A stretch of 64,000 nt of DNA from Anaerobacillus sp. CMMVII (GTDB lineage Bacteria; Bacillota; Bacilli; Bacillales; Anaerobacillaceae). Positions 44,730 to 52,581 of the stretch are shown piece by piece. Location: the NCBI RefSeq assembly GCF_025377685.1, contig NZ_JACEHK010000010.1, positions 248,001 through 312,000 on the forward strand, in the 5' to 3' direction. Under the pieces are notes generated by a model. It saw only the letters and a program-made list of their open reading frames with translations. It did no database searches and was not told the origin of the DNA. Position 1 is the first letter of the stretch; the number at the start of each line of letters is the position of its first letter. Made by a program: the position numbers and the translations under genes.

Positions 44730-45995
44730 ATGGGAAGCAACACTGATAATAATCATGAATCTACAGATGTTTTAAAATCAACACAAACTGTAATTAAGCT
44801 TGCACTAGATAAGTTAGGTTATTCAGACGAAGTATATGAACTAATGAAAGAACCATTAAGATTGTTAACAGTTCGAATTCCGGTTCGAATGGATGATGAT
44901 TCGATTAAAATATTCACAGGATATCGTGCTCAACATAATGATGCGGTTGGTCCTACAAAAGGTGGCGTTCGTTTTCATCCGAATGTTTCAGAAAAAGAAG
45001 TAAAGGCACTCTCAATCTGGATGAGTTTAAAGGCGGGGATTGTTGATTTACCTTATGGTGGTGGAAAAGGTGGAATTATTTGTGATCCACGTGAAATGTC
45101 GTTCCGTGAACTTGAACGCTTAAGTCGTGGATATGTACGAGCTATAAGCCAGATCGTAGGGCCAACGAAAGATATTCCTGCACCAGATGTTTTCACAAAC
45201 TCACAAATCATGGCTTGGATGATGGATGAATATAGCAGAATTAAAGAGTTTGACTCCCCTGGTTTTATTACAGGTAAACCAATTGTACTAGGGGGTTCAC
45301 ACGGTAGAGAATCAGCAACGGCAAAGGGTGTTACAATTTGCATTCGTGAAGCTGCGAAAAAGAGAGGCATCTCGATTGAGGGAGCTCGGGTAGTTATTCA
45401 AGGATTTGGTAATGCTGGTAGCTTTTTGGCAAAATTTATGCACGATGCTGGAGCAAAAGTAATTGGTATTTCAGATGCATATGGTGCTCTTCATGATCCA
45501 GAAGGATTAGACATTGATTACTTACTAGATCGTCGTGATAGCTTTGGAACAGTGACAAAACTATTTAAAGATACAATAACGAATAAAGAGTTATTAGAAT
45601 TAGATTGCGACATTTTAGTTCCTGCAGCAATCGAAAATCAAATCACAGAAGAGAATGTAAATAACATTAAAGCAAAAATAGTTGTAGAAGCAGCCAATGG
45701 TCCAACAACATTGGAAGCAACGAAGGTTTTAACTGAGAGAGGAATTCTTCTTGTGCCAGACGTATTAGCTAGTGCTGGTGGCGTGACTGTTTCATACTTT
45801 GAATGGGTGCAAAATAACCAAGGTTTCTATTGGACAGAAGAAGAAGTTGAAGAGAAGCTGGAAAAGGTAATGGTTACCTCATTTAATAATGTATATAACC
45901 TTTCAGAATCCCGTAAGGTTGATATGCGCTTAGCCGCCTATATGGTCGGTGTACGAAAAATGGCAGAAGCTTCACGTTTTAGAGGTTGGATCTAA
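44730..45995 (+). CDS. gudB: NAD-dependent glutamate dehydrogenase (GudB/RocG)
   Basis: A 421-residue enzyme catalysing glutamate to 2-oxoglutarate and ammonia with NAD. It has the substrate lysine region GPTKGGVRFHPNV and KAGIVDLPYGGGKGGI, the PAPDVFTNSQIMAWM stretch and the dinucleotide fold VVIQGFGNAGSFLA. ATG 44730 is chosen because GAGGTG lies 9 bases upstream; a longer frame has no homology. Context after mecB matches gudB of B. subtilis, but RocG-type function cannot be excluded. Its 2-oxoglutarate could feed the Kor enzyme if that is a 2-oxoglutarate oxidase. Confidence 0.92.
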   Translation: MGSNTDNNHESTDVLKSTQTVIKLALDKLGYSDEVYELMKEPLRLLTVRIPVRMDDDSIKIFTGYRAQHNDAVGPTKGGVRFHPNVSEKEVKALSIWMSLKAGIVDLPYGGGKGGIICDPREMSFRELERLSRGYVRAISQIVGPTKDIPAPDVFTNSQIMAWMMDEYSRIKEFDSPGFITGKPIVLGGSHGRESATAKGVTICIREAAKKRGISIEGARVVIQGFGNAGSFLAKFMHDAGAKVIGISDAYGALHDPEGLDIDYLLDRRDSFGTVTKLFKDTITNKELLELDCDILVPAAIENQITEENVNNIKAKIVVEAANGPTTLEATKVLTERGILLVPDVLASAGGVTVSYFEWVQNNQGFYWTEEEVEEKLEKVMVTSFNNVYNLSESRKVDMRLAAYMVGVRKMAEASRFRGWI

Positions 45996-46010
45996 ATTAC
46001 TGTACAATAA

Positions 46011-46046
46011 AGCGAGACTGCAAAATTAATTGCAGTCTCGTTTTTT
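46011..46046 (+). terminator. Terminator after glutamate dehydrogenase gene
   Basis: GCGAGACTGCAA pairs with TTGCAGTCTCG and is followed by TTTTTT. Confidence 0.92.
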
Positions 46047-46148
46047 AGGTGTGCGTCTCTAACAAAACGCTCGTAACTAGATGGGGTTTTACCTTATTTT
46101 TAGTCTTTGTTATAATAACAGAGAAATCATATAAAAGGTTGTGGGCCA

Positions 46149-47114
46149 ATGAAAAAAGTTGTGTTATTAGCCACTGGAGGAACGATAGCAAGTAAGCCTA
46201 ATAAGGAAGGTAGACTAGTCGCCGGGGAACTAACAGGAAATGAATTAGCAAAGATATGTGGGATACCAAATGATATAGAAGTAGAAGTAATCTCTATTCT
46301 GCAAAAGCCTAGTATGCACATTACCATTGAGGATTTGGTGGATATTAAGGTTAAGATTGAACAAATTTTTGAGGACAAGGCGGTTAATGGAGTGGTGATC
46401 ACTCATGGGACTGATTCCCTAGAGGAGACTGCCTACTTTTTAGATTTAACCGTAACAGATGATCGCCCAGTAGTCATTACTGGCTCTCAACGGTCTCCAG
46501 ATGAAATCGGGAGCGATTCATTTATAAATTTACGACATGCCATTTACACTGCGTGTAATGATCAACTTATCGGTGTCGGAACGGTTGTTGTTTTCAATGA
46601 ACGTATTTTTGCTGCTAAATATGTAAAAAAAGAACATGCCTCAAATATCCAAGGGTTTAATGCATTTGGATTTGGTTATCTAGGAATTATTGACAATGAT
46701 AAAGTCTATTTATATCAAAAACCGACAACAAGAGAAGTATATCAAATTGTAAATCGAAAAGACTTACCTACAGTAGATATAATCAAGAGCTACCTAAATG
46801 CCGATGATAAATTTATCCGGGCTGCGGTTGCTGCCAATGTAAATGGAATTGTCCTTGAAGGAACAGGGAGAGGACAAGTTTCGCCATTAATGATGAACGC
46901 GATAATTGAAGCAGTACATAGTGGAATTACTATTGTTATTACGACAGCGAGTGAGGAAGGCTATGTGTATCCGACGTATGAATATCTTGGTAGTGCCTAT
47001 GATCTTTATAAAGCTGGAGTTATTTTAGGTGGAGATTTGGATAGCAAAAAAGCGCGAATAAAGTTATTTGTTTTGCTATTGGCCAATGAAAATATTGTCG
47101 GTAAATTCCAATAG
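46149..47114 (+). CDS. ansA: L-asparaginase
   Basis: A 321-residue asparaginase that converts asparagine to aspartate and ammonia. Both catalytic threonine motifs are present: LLATGGTIASK at the N-terminus and ITHGTDSLEETAYFL around residue 85, with the later GIVLEGTGRGQVSP. It has no signal peptide, suggesting a cytoplasmic enzyme. In B. subtilis ypdA occupies the place after gudB, so this is a local rearrangement. The gene is followed by a long hairpin at 47200. Confidence 0.9.
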   Translation: MKKVVLLATGGTIASKPNKEGRLVAGELTGNELAKICGIPNDIEVEVISILQKPSMHITIEDLVDIKVKIEQIFEDKAVNGVVITHGTDSLEETAYFLDLTVTDDRPVVITGSQRSPDEIGSDSFINLRHAIYTACNDQLIGVGTVVVFNERIFAAKYVKKEHASNIQGFNAFGFGYLGIIDNDKVYLYQKPTTREVYQIVNRKDLPTVDIIKSYLNADDKFIRAAVAANVNGIVLEGTGRGQVSPLMMNAIIEAVHSGITIVITTASEEGYVYPTYEYLGSAYDLYKAGVILGGDLDSKKARIKLFVLLLANENIVGKFQ

Positions 47115-47199
47115 GAAGTACAAAAACTTCGTTGCTACATGATGATTTTCTCTATACTTAGACGTGAAAAGTCAGTTTATTATTAAGGTCACGAATTTT

Positions 47200-47256
47200 G
47201 AAAACAGCCTTACCGAAAGCATAGACCATTCTATGTTTTCGGTAAGGCTGTTTTCG
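47200..47256 (+). terminator. Long perfect hairpin after ansA with repeat-family ends
   Basis: GAAAACAGCCTTACCGAAAG and CTATGTTTTCGGTAAGGCTG with TTTTC form a stem of over 20 bp around ACCATT. The outer bases GAAAACAGCC / GGCTGTTTTC are the same as the ends of the family-A repeats, and the right arm ends in a T-rich run. It acts as a terminator for ansA and lies right beside the IS element. Confidence 0.75.
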
Positions 47257-47267
47257 TAATTGTGTTG

Positions 47268-47440
47268 TGAACTACCCGCCACTTAATTTTCTAACGAAAA
47301 TTTGAAGTGGGGGCTTCCTAAGTAAAGACACCTAATGGTATCTAATTGATTAGGCAATCCCTGTCGTCCCGACAGTTAATCGTAATGCTTCATTACGAAG
47401 ATTCATTCCTGCGTTTACATCTCTTTGGTGATAGCTCTTA
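47268..47440 (-). ncRNA. Predicted omega RNA (reRNA) of the tnpB element
   Basis: TnpB guides are encoded by the 3' end of tnpB and the right end of the element, and finish at the element edge. Here the GC-rich end hairpin at about 47270-47320 would be the scaffold, and the guide would be the 16-20 bases just outside, about 47247-47266. This is inferred from the family; the boundaries are not seen directly. Confidence 0.4.
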
Positions 47441-48522
47441 CATGATGGACATTCCCATTCACGTAACGCCAGATGTTTCACGTCTTTATTCTTGTAGCCA
47501 CAACACGAACACAGCTGACTACTTGGGAAGTTTTTAGCGACTACTACTACTTGTTTGCCATACCACCTTGCTTTGTATTCAAGCATTTGACGAAATTGAT
47601 GCCATGAAGCTTCACTAATGGCCTTGGAAAGGTTTTTATTCTTTGCCATGTTTTGAACCGAAAGATCTTCCATCCCTATGATGTCGTGGTTTTTGACAAG
47701 AATGGTTGAAAGTTTGTGTAGGAAGTCTGTACGAGCGTTCGTAATCTTTTCATGAATCAGAGCGACCTTTTTTCGTTGTTTGTACCAGTTCGATGAACCG
47801 ATGCTTCGTCTGGAAAGGATTTGTTGAGCCTTTACTAATTTTTGTTCAAGCGAATGAAACCACCTCGGATTTTGATAGATAGTACCATCCGAAAGAGTCG
47901 CAAAAGCTTTAAGATCGACATCGATACCGACAGATGAATAGGTTTCAGGCAGCTTTTCGACCTTTGTTTCTACTAAAATACTAATGAAGTATTTACCACT
48001 TGGATTGCGCCGAATCGTCGCATTTATAATTCGCCCGTTCACTTCACGACTTTTCGCAAAACGAACGAGTCCTAGTTTTGGTAACTTGATGCAACGATCC
48101 AAAACCATGATGTTCCCATTGGTTTGTTTTGTTGTGTATGTCTGAACCTTGTTCTTCTTTGACTTAAACCGAGGCGCTTTGGCTTGTTTTTTGTAGTAGC
48201 GAGTATACGCATTATTTAAGTTTTCTACGGATTTTTGGAGAGAAATACTATCAACTTCTTTTAGAAATGGGTACTGTTTCTTTAACAAACGAACCATTTT
48301 TACCGAGTCGTATTTTTAAAAGAATTCACCTTTCCAAGCATTTGTAGGAAGCTGCCCGGATTGCTTCATTTCTTCCACGATGTACCAATAGGCATCTTTC
48401 TGTTTTTGCTTGGCAAGGAAGAAGTTAAACACGAAACGCGCACTTCCAATGGTTTTATTGATAAGCTCTAGTTGTGACTTTGTTGGGTAGATACGAAATT
48501 TATAGGCTTTCTTAACAACCAT
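47350..48522 (-). pseudogene. tnpB: RNA-guided endonuclease TnpB (IS1341 family), in-frame stop
   Basis: A 390-codon tnpB. It starts MVVKKAYKFRIYPTKSQLEL at 48522. RuvC residues lie in [16 protein letters not shown] (Asp), [13 protein letters not shown] (Glu) and [12 protein letters not shown] (Asp); the zinc finger is [13 protein letters not shown]...WECPSC. Codon 69 (48318-48316) is TAA, in the same frame, where neighbours suggest a lysine (GEFF[12 protein letters not shown]). So unlike the other broken genes this is a nonsense change, or a T-run gain plus an A-run loss. The C-terminal 316 codons can be reopened from ATG 48297 but would lack the N-terminal wedge. Confidence 0.85.
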
Positions 48523-48755
48523 ATTTTTCACCTCACTCTCTAACCATATTATACCACAAAATAAGATCGTATGTTCTGTTTTTGAAAAAAATAGCCATTC
48601 ATCCCCCACATACTCGTAAACTCCTTGAAGTTGGGGGTCTTCTGGCCAAAAATGATAAATTCGGGAGAACTTTGTTATTTTTTTACTTCTCATCTGAAAA
48701 CAAAACATGTTACGATTGGGGAATAGAAAGAAAAGAAGGAAGGTAGCTAAAGATA

Positions 48756-49421
48756 ATGTTTAGTATCATTTTTGCAAGTTTGGCTCCTAGTCTATCTCTA
48801 CTTTGTTTTTTTTATCTAAAAGATAAATACAATTCTGAGCCCCTTGGAATGGTATTACGAAGCTTTATCTTTGGGGTTTTATTAGTATTTCCTGTCCTTG
48901 TAATCCAATATGCCTTTAAGGAAGAAGGGTTATTATTAACCCCGATTTCACAGGCTTTTATCTCTGCTGGGTTATTTGAGGAATTTTTTAAATGGTTTAT
49001 TTTATTTTATATTGCCTATAAACACGCCGAATTTAATCAGCACTATGATGGGATTGTTTATGGAGTGAGTGTTTCTTTAGGCTTTGCGACAATGGAAAAT
49101 GTCTTTTATTTATTAGCTTATGGTGTTGATCAAGCGTTTGTCCGTGCTTTATTGCCAGTCTCAAGCCATGCTTTATTTGGGGTTATAATGGGTTATTATT
49201 TAGGAAAGGCAAAATTTAGTCATCAAAAACAGAGGAGAAAGCTCTTGGTACTCTCTTTTATCATCCCTTGGTTATTACACGGTACGTATGATTATATTCT
49301 ATATGTTCAACGATACTGGGTGTACATGATGCTACCGTTTATGATTTTTTTATGGTGGTTGGCCTTAAAAAAAGTAAAGCTAGCTAATAAAACAACCTCA
49401 AAAAAACTCTCGGGAAAGTGA
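48756..49421 (+). CDS. prsW: Membrane protease PrsW
   Basis: A 221-residue multi-spanning membrane protein. It has the PrsW active-site segments SAGLFEEFFKWFILF (EExxK), GFATMENVFYLL and HALFGVIMGYYLG. In B. subtilis PrsW performs site-1 cleavage of the anti-sigma factor RsiW to activate sigma-W under envelope stress. No sigW/rsiW is in the window. The gene is in its B. subtilis neighbourhood (ypdC, between gudB and sleB). Confidence 0.92.
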   Translation: MFSIIFASLAPSLSLLCFFYLKDKYNSEPLGMVLRSFIFGVLLVFPVLVIQYAFKEEGLLLTPISQAFISAGLFEEFFKWFILFYIAYKHAEFNQHYDGIVYGVSVSLGFATMENVFYLLAYGVDQAFVRALLPVSSHALFGVIMGYYLGKAKFSHQKQRRKLLVLSFIIPWLLHGTYDYILYVQRYWVYMMLPFMIFLWWLALKKVKLANKTTSKKLSGK

Positions 49422-49484
49422 AAAAAATCTACTAGAATGGGCATAAATAGGTAGAGGACATTGATTAATAATGAGGTGAGGGCG

Positions 49485-49652
49485 TTGTTTCAAACAAAAC
49501 AAAGATATAAAGTAACTGTTAGATGTCATGATTGTGGTGAGAAGTTTATTTTGCGAGGAAAGTTAAATAAAGAGGGGAATTATGAAACTGGATTTAAACG
49601 TTGTATATGTGGAAATGAAGAAACTTTACAAGTAGATGCAAGACTTGAATAA
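49485..49652 (+). CDS. Small zinc-ribbon protein
   Basis: A 55-residue protein with two Cys pairs in HDCGEKF-type CHDC and RCICGNE-type CICG, spaced to bind one zinc. The start is taken as TTG 49485 because GAGGTGAG lies 7 bases upstream; an in-frame TTG at 49461 gives eight more residues but has a poorer ribosome site. The family is not recognised with certainty. It follows prsW and precedes the SAM riboswitch. Confidence 0.6.
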   Translation: MFQTKQRYKVTVRCHDCGEKFILRGKLNKEGNYETGFKRCICGNEETLQVDARLE

Positions 49653-49716
49653 AAATGTTTGCAATTATTTTAAAAATAGTGTACTTTAATAATCACATAA
49701 TTAAAAATTTTAACAA

Positions 49717-49876
49717 TTCTTATCGTGAGAGATGGAGGGACGTGGCCCTATGAAATCTCAGCAACCAGCCTAAAAGGTCAGGTGCTAAATCCATCAAGTG
49801 GTTTTCAAGCTTGGAAGATAAGAAGGAGCCTACTGTATTCAGCAACTTCTTCTTAATTTTAGGAAGAAGTTTTTTT
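49717..49876 (+). promoter_or_regulatory. SAM-I (S-box) riboswitch with terminator
   Basis: The P1 arms TTCTTATC (49717-49724) and GATAAGAA (49816-49823) enclose the S-box core: GAGAGATGGAGGGACGTGGC, CTATGAAATCTCAGCAACC, and AAAAGGTCAGGTGCTAAATC. The downstream terminator at 49845-49876 is AACTTCTTC with GAAGAAGTT and eight T. SAM binding should favour termination, lowering expression of metI, metC and probably yitJ and metH. The 49877-50049 gap holds a GAGAACAGCC piece like a family-A end. Confidence 0.96.
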
Positions 49877-50049
49877 TATACTTAGATCCCTCTTATTAAA
49901 GCAAATCTGAACTGGTTTAAGGATGAATGAAAACGTAGTAAGGGTGGTCAAGAGATACTAGGTGGTGCATGTTAAACAGCTTTTTTGCGAGAACAGCCTA
50001 TTAAAATTATTTAATAGTTAAAACGGTAACAGGAGAAGGAGAGTCAGCA

Positions 50050-51174
50050 ATGGGTTATAAGCATTTGGAAACTGATTTAGTTCAACTAGGAAATAGAAGT
50101 GATAACAAAACAGGTGCAATCAATCCACCGGTATATTTTTCGACTGCCTACCGCCATGAAGGTATAGGGCAATCAACGGGGTATGATTATAGTAGAACTG
50201 GTAATCCGACTCGACATATCTTAGAAGAAGGAATCGCACTTTTAGAAGGCGGTGATCGTGGCTTTGCATGTAGTTCTGGTATGGCTGCCATTCAAACAGT
50301 TATGTCTATCTTTAAGCAAGGTGATGAGATAATCGTATGTCAAGATTTATACGGTGGTACATATCGACTTTTTCAGCAAGGATGGCAGCACTGGGGGATA
50401 TCGTTTCGTTATTGGGACGGGGAAAATTACCAGAAATTAGATTCTTTGGTTACTGAGGCGACGAAAGCAATTTTCATTGAAACCCCAACAAATCCTCTAA
50501 TGCAGGAAATGAGTATTGCCCAAGTGAGTGAATTCGCACAAAAATATCATTTATTACTGATCGTAGACAATACTTTTTATACACCATATCTTCAAAGACC
50601 AATAGCGGAAGGGGCAGACATTGTCATTCATAGTGCAACCAAGTATTTAGGTGGGCATAATGATGTTTTGGCCGGCTTAGTCACTGCTAAAGGGGAAGCG
50701 TTATGCGAGAGAATTGGTTTTTTTCATTACGGGATTGGCGCAACATTATCTCCATTTGACTCGTGGTTATTAATTAGAGGTATGAAGACATTAGCGTTAA
50801 GAATGGAGAAGCATGAAGAAAATGCAAAAGCGATTGCCAAATTCCTAAGTGAACATCCTTTAATTACGGACGTTTTATACCCTGGACGGGGCGGTATGTT
50901 GTCTTTTCGGATTAAAGATGCCAAATGGGTAAATCAATTGTTGCAAAGTTTAAAGTTAATTACTTTTGCTGAAAGTCTCGGGGGGGTTGAGAGCTTAATG
51001 ACCTACCCAACAACTCAAACGCATGCAGATATTCCTGAAGAGCTTCGTGAAAAGAACGGCGTTTGTAAACGACTGCTACGATTTTCTGTAGGGATTGAAA
51101 ATAAAGAAGATTTAATAGATGACTTAGCACAAGGCTTGGCAAGTCTTCAAGAAGGAGGTTCTACATTTGAGTGA
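50050..51174 (+). CDS. metI: Cystathionine gamma-synthase / O-acetylhomoserine thiolyase MetI
   Basis: A 374-residue PLP enzyme that joins O-acyl-homoserine with cysteine (or sulfide) in methionine synthesis. The PLP lysine is in HSATKYLGGHNDVLAG; other family motifs are SRTGNPTRHILE and GFACSSGMAAIQTVMS. It directly follows the S-box leader, with GGAGAAGGAG ahead, and overlaps metC by 8 bases. The pair metI-metC is regulated by SAM in B. subtilis in the same way. Confidence 0.93.
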   Translation: MGYKHLETDLVQLGNRSDNKTGAINPPVYFSTAYRHEGIGQSTGYDYSRTGNPTRHILEEGIALLEGGDRGFACSSGMAAIQTVMSIFKQGDEIIVCQDLYGGTYRLFQQGWQHWGISFRYWDGENYQKLDSLVTEATKAIFIETPTNPLMQEMSIAQVSEFAQKYHLLLIVDNTFYTPYLQRPIAEGADIVIHSATKYLGGHNDVLAGLVTAKGEALCERIGFFHYGIGATLSPFDSWLLIRGMKTLALRMEKHEENAKAIAKFLSEHPLITDVLYPGRGGMLSFRIKDAKWVNQLLQSLKLITFAESLGGVESLMTYPTTQTHADIPEELREKNGVCKRLLRFSVGIENKEDLIDDLAQGLASLQEGGSTFE

Positions 51175-52318
51175 ACAATATAGAATTCAAACTAAGCTTT
51201 TACACAATGAGCACAAAGTGCATCAGGAAACGGGAGCGGTAAGTGTACCGATTCACCATTCATCAACATTTCATCAATATTCTTTCGATAAGTTCGGAAA
51301 CTATGAATATGCAAGAGGTTCTAATCCGACTCGAAAAGCACTTGAAGAAGTCATTGCTGATCTAGAAGGCGGCATCCGTGGCTTTGCTTTTTCTTCAGGG
51401 ATGGCAGCCATTTCAACTGCTTTTATGCTCCTGTCGAAAGGAGATCACGTGTTAATTACCGAGGACGTCTATGGAGGGACTTATCGTTTCGTTACTCAAG
51501 TTTTATCAAAATTTGGGATTGAGCATACTTTTGTTGATATGACAAATCTAGAGGAAGTTGTAAGCAAGCTAAAAGCAAATACGAAACTAATCTATATTGA
51601 AACTCCTTCAAATCCAACCTTAAAAATTACAGATATCAAATCTATCGTTAAGATTGCCAAGACTAATAAGTGTTTAACGTTTTGTGACAACACATTTTTA
51701 ACTCCGGTCTTCCAAAAACCATTAGAGCTAGGGGTTGATGTAGTTCTTCACAGTGCCACGAAATTTTTAGGGGGACATAGTGATGTTGTTGCTGGGCTTG
51801 CAGTTGTAAAAGACGAGGAGCTAGGTGAACAATTAGCATTTTTGCAAAATTCTTTTGGAGCTATTTTAGGTGTCCAAGATAGTTGGTTAGTTTTACGTGG
51901 TCTAAAGACTTTACATGTACGAATGAAAGCAAGTTCACAATCGGCGCAAATACTTGCCAACTGGCTTTATGAACGTAAAGAGATAAAGACTGTGTATTAT
52001 TCCGGATTAGAACATCACCCTGGAAAAGTCATTCAAGATCAACAGTCTTCAAGTCATGGAGCTGTTTTATCGTTTGAGTTCTCTACTAGACAACAGGCGA
52101 AATCTTTTGTTGAAAAGGTGAAACTTCCTGTTTTTGCAGTGAGTTTAGGGGCTGTAGAAACGATTTTGTCGTATCCAGCCACGATGTCCCACGGTTCAAT
52201 GCCGGAAGCAGAACGTCTAAAGCGTGGAATTACTGATGGATTGTTAAGGCTATCTGTGGGGTTAGAAGATGTGAATGACCTTATTTCTGACTTTGAGCAG
52301 GCTCTTGATCGTTTATAG
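51167..52318 (+). CDS. metC: Cystathionine beta-lyase MetC
   Basis: A 383-residue PLP enzyme that splits cystathionine to homocysteine, pyruvate and ammonia. The PLP lysine is in HSATKFLGGHSDVVAGL; further motifs are YARGSNPTRKALEEV and SLGAVETILSYPATMSH. The start is TTG with AAGGAGG ahead and overlaps the end of metI. It is assigned MetC because of its position after metI and its S-box control; gene order metI-metC-yitJ-metH forms a complete homocysteine-to-methionine path. Confidence 0.92.
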   Translation: MSEQYRIQTKLLHNEHKVHQETGAVSVPIHHSSTFHQYSFDKFGNYEYARGSNPTRKALEEVIADLEGGIRGFAFSSGMAAISTAFMLLSKGDHVLITEDVYGGTYRFVTQVLSKFGIEHTFVDMTNLEEVVSKLKANTKLIYIETPSNPTLKITDIKSIVKIAKTNKCLTFCDNTFLTPVFQKPLELGVDVVLHSATKFLGGHSDVVAGLAVVKDEELGEQLAFLQNSFGAILGVQDSWLVLRGLKTLHVRMKASSQSAQILANWLYERKEIKTVYYSGLEHHPGKVIQDQQSSSHGAVLSFEFSTRQQAKSFVEKVKLPVFAVSLGAVETILSYPATMSHGSMPEAERLKRGITDGLLRLSVGLEDVNDLISDFEQALDRL

Positions 52319-52404
52319 GTGATTTTTTGAAACTGTAGAGATAACTCTTTTTGAATACTTCAAGAACTTCTTTTTGCCGCAATGATGAAGTCAATTTTTT
52401 CGAC

Positions 52405-52554
52405 AAGGTTATTTTCTCAAAAATTGCTGCCTATAAAATAGTTAAAATCAAGGTTTTTGTGGCGTCTTTTCTAACATAAAAGGTTGGATACCAAGAATGT
52501 GGTTTATTTTTGAGTGTTGTCCAAAAAGCCACAATGTTTATGAAAAGAGCCTTT
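52405..52554. repeat. Dispersed repeat family B, copy 1
   Basis: Begins AAGGTTATTTTCTCAAAAAT and ends CAATGTTTATGAAAAGAGCC, imperfect inverted ends related to family A. Its interior (GCGTCTTTTCTAACAT, GGTTTATTTTTGA, AAAGCCACAATGTTTA) matches the copy at 63437-63604. It lies between metC and yitJ. Confidence 0.6.
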
Positions 52555-52581
52555 AATTAAGATAGAGAGAGGAAGAGATCG

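Larger units (their letters stand above)
47267..48654 (-). mobile_element. IS200/IS605-superfamily element, IS1341 type (tnpB only)
   Basis: About 1.39 kb. Read on the minus strand the left end begins near 48654 with CATTTTTGGCCAGAAGACCC and a hairpin CCCCCAACTTC...GTGGGGG, preceded by TTTAT as candidate target. The right end has the hairpin AAGCCCCCACTTC...AAGTGGCGGG and finishes GGGTAGTTCAC at 47267. These ends are typical for single-strand-transposed IS605-family elements, which lack inverted terminal repeats. It carries only tnpB and no tnpA, so it would depend on a transposase elsewhere. The exact ends are estimates. Confidence 0.75.

Noticed and set aside
47346-47537. Plus-strand frame opposite tnpB
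   Set aside because: It is the antisense of the TnpB zinc-finger region.
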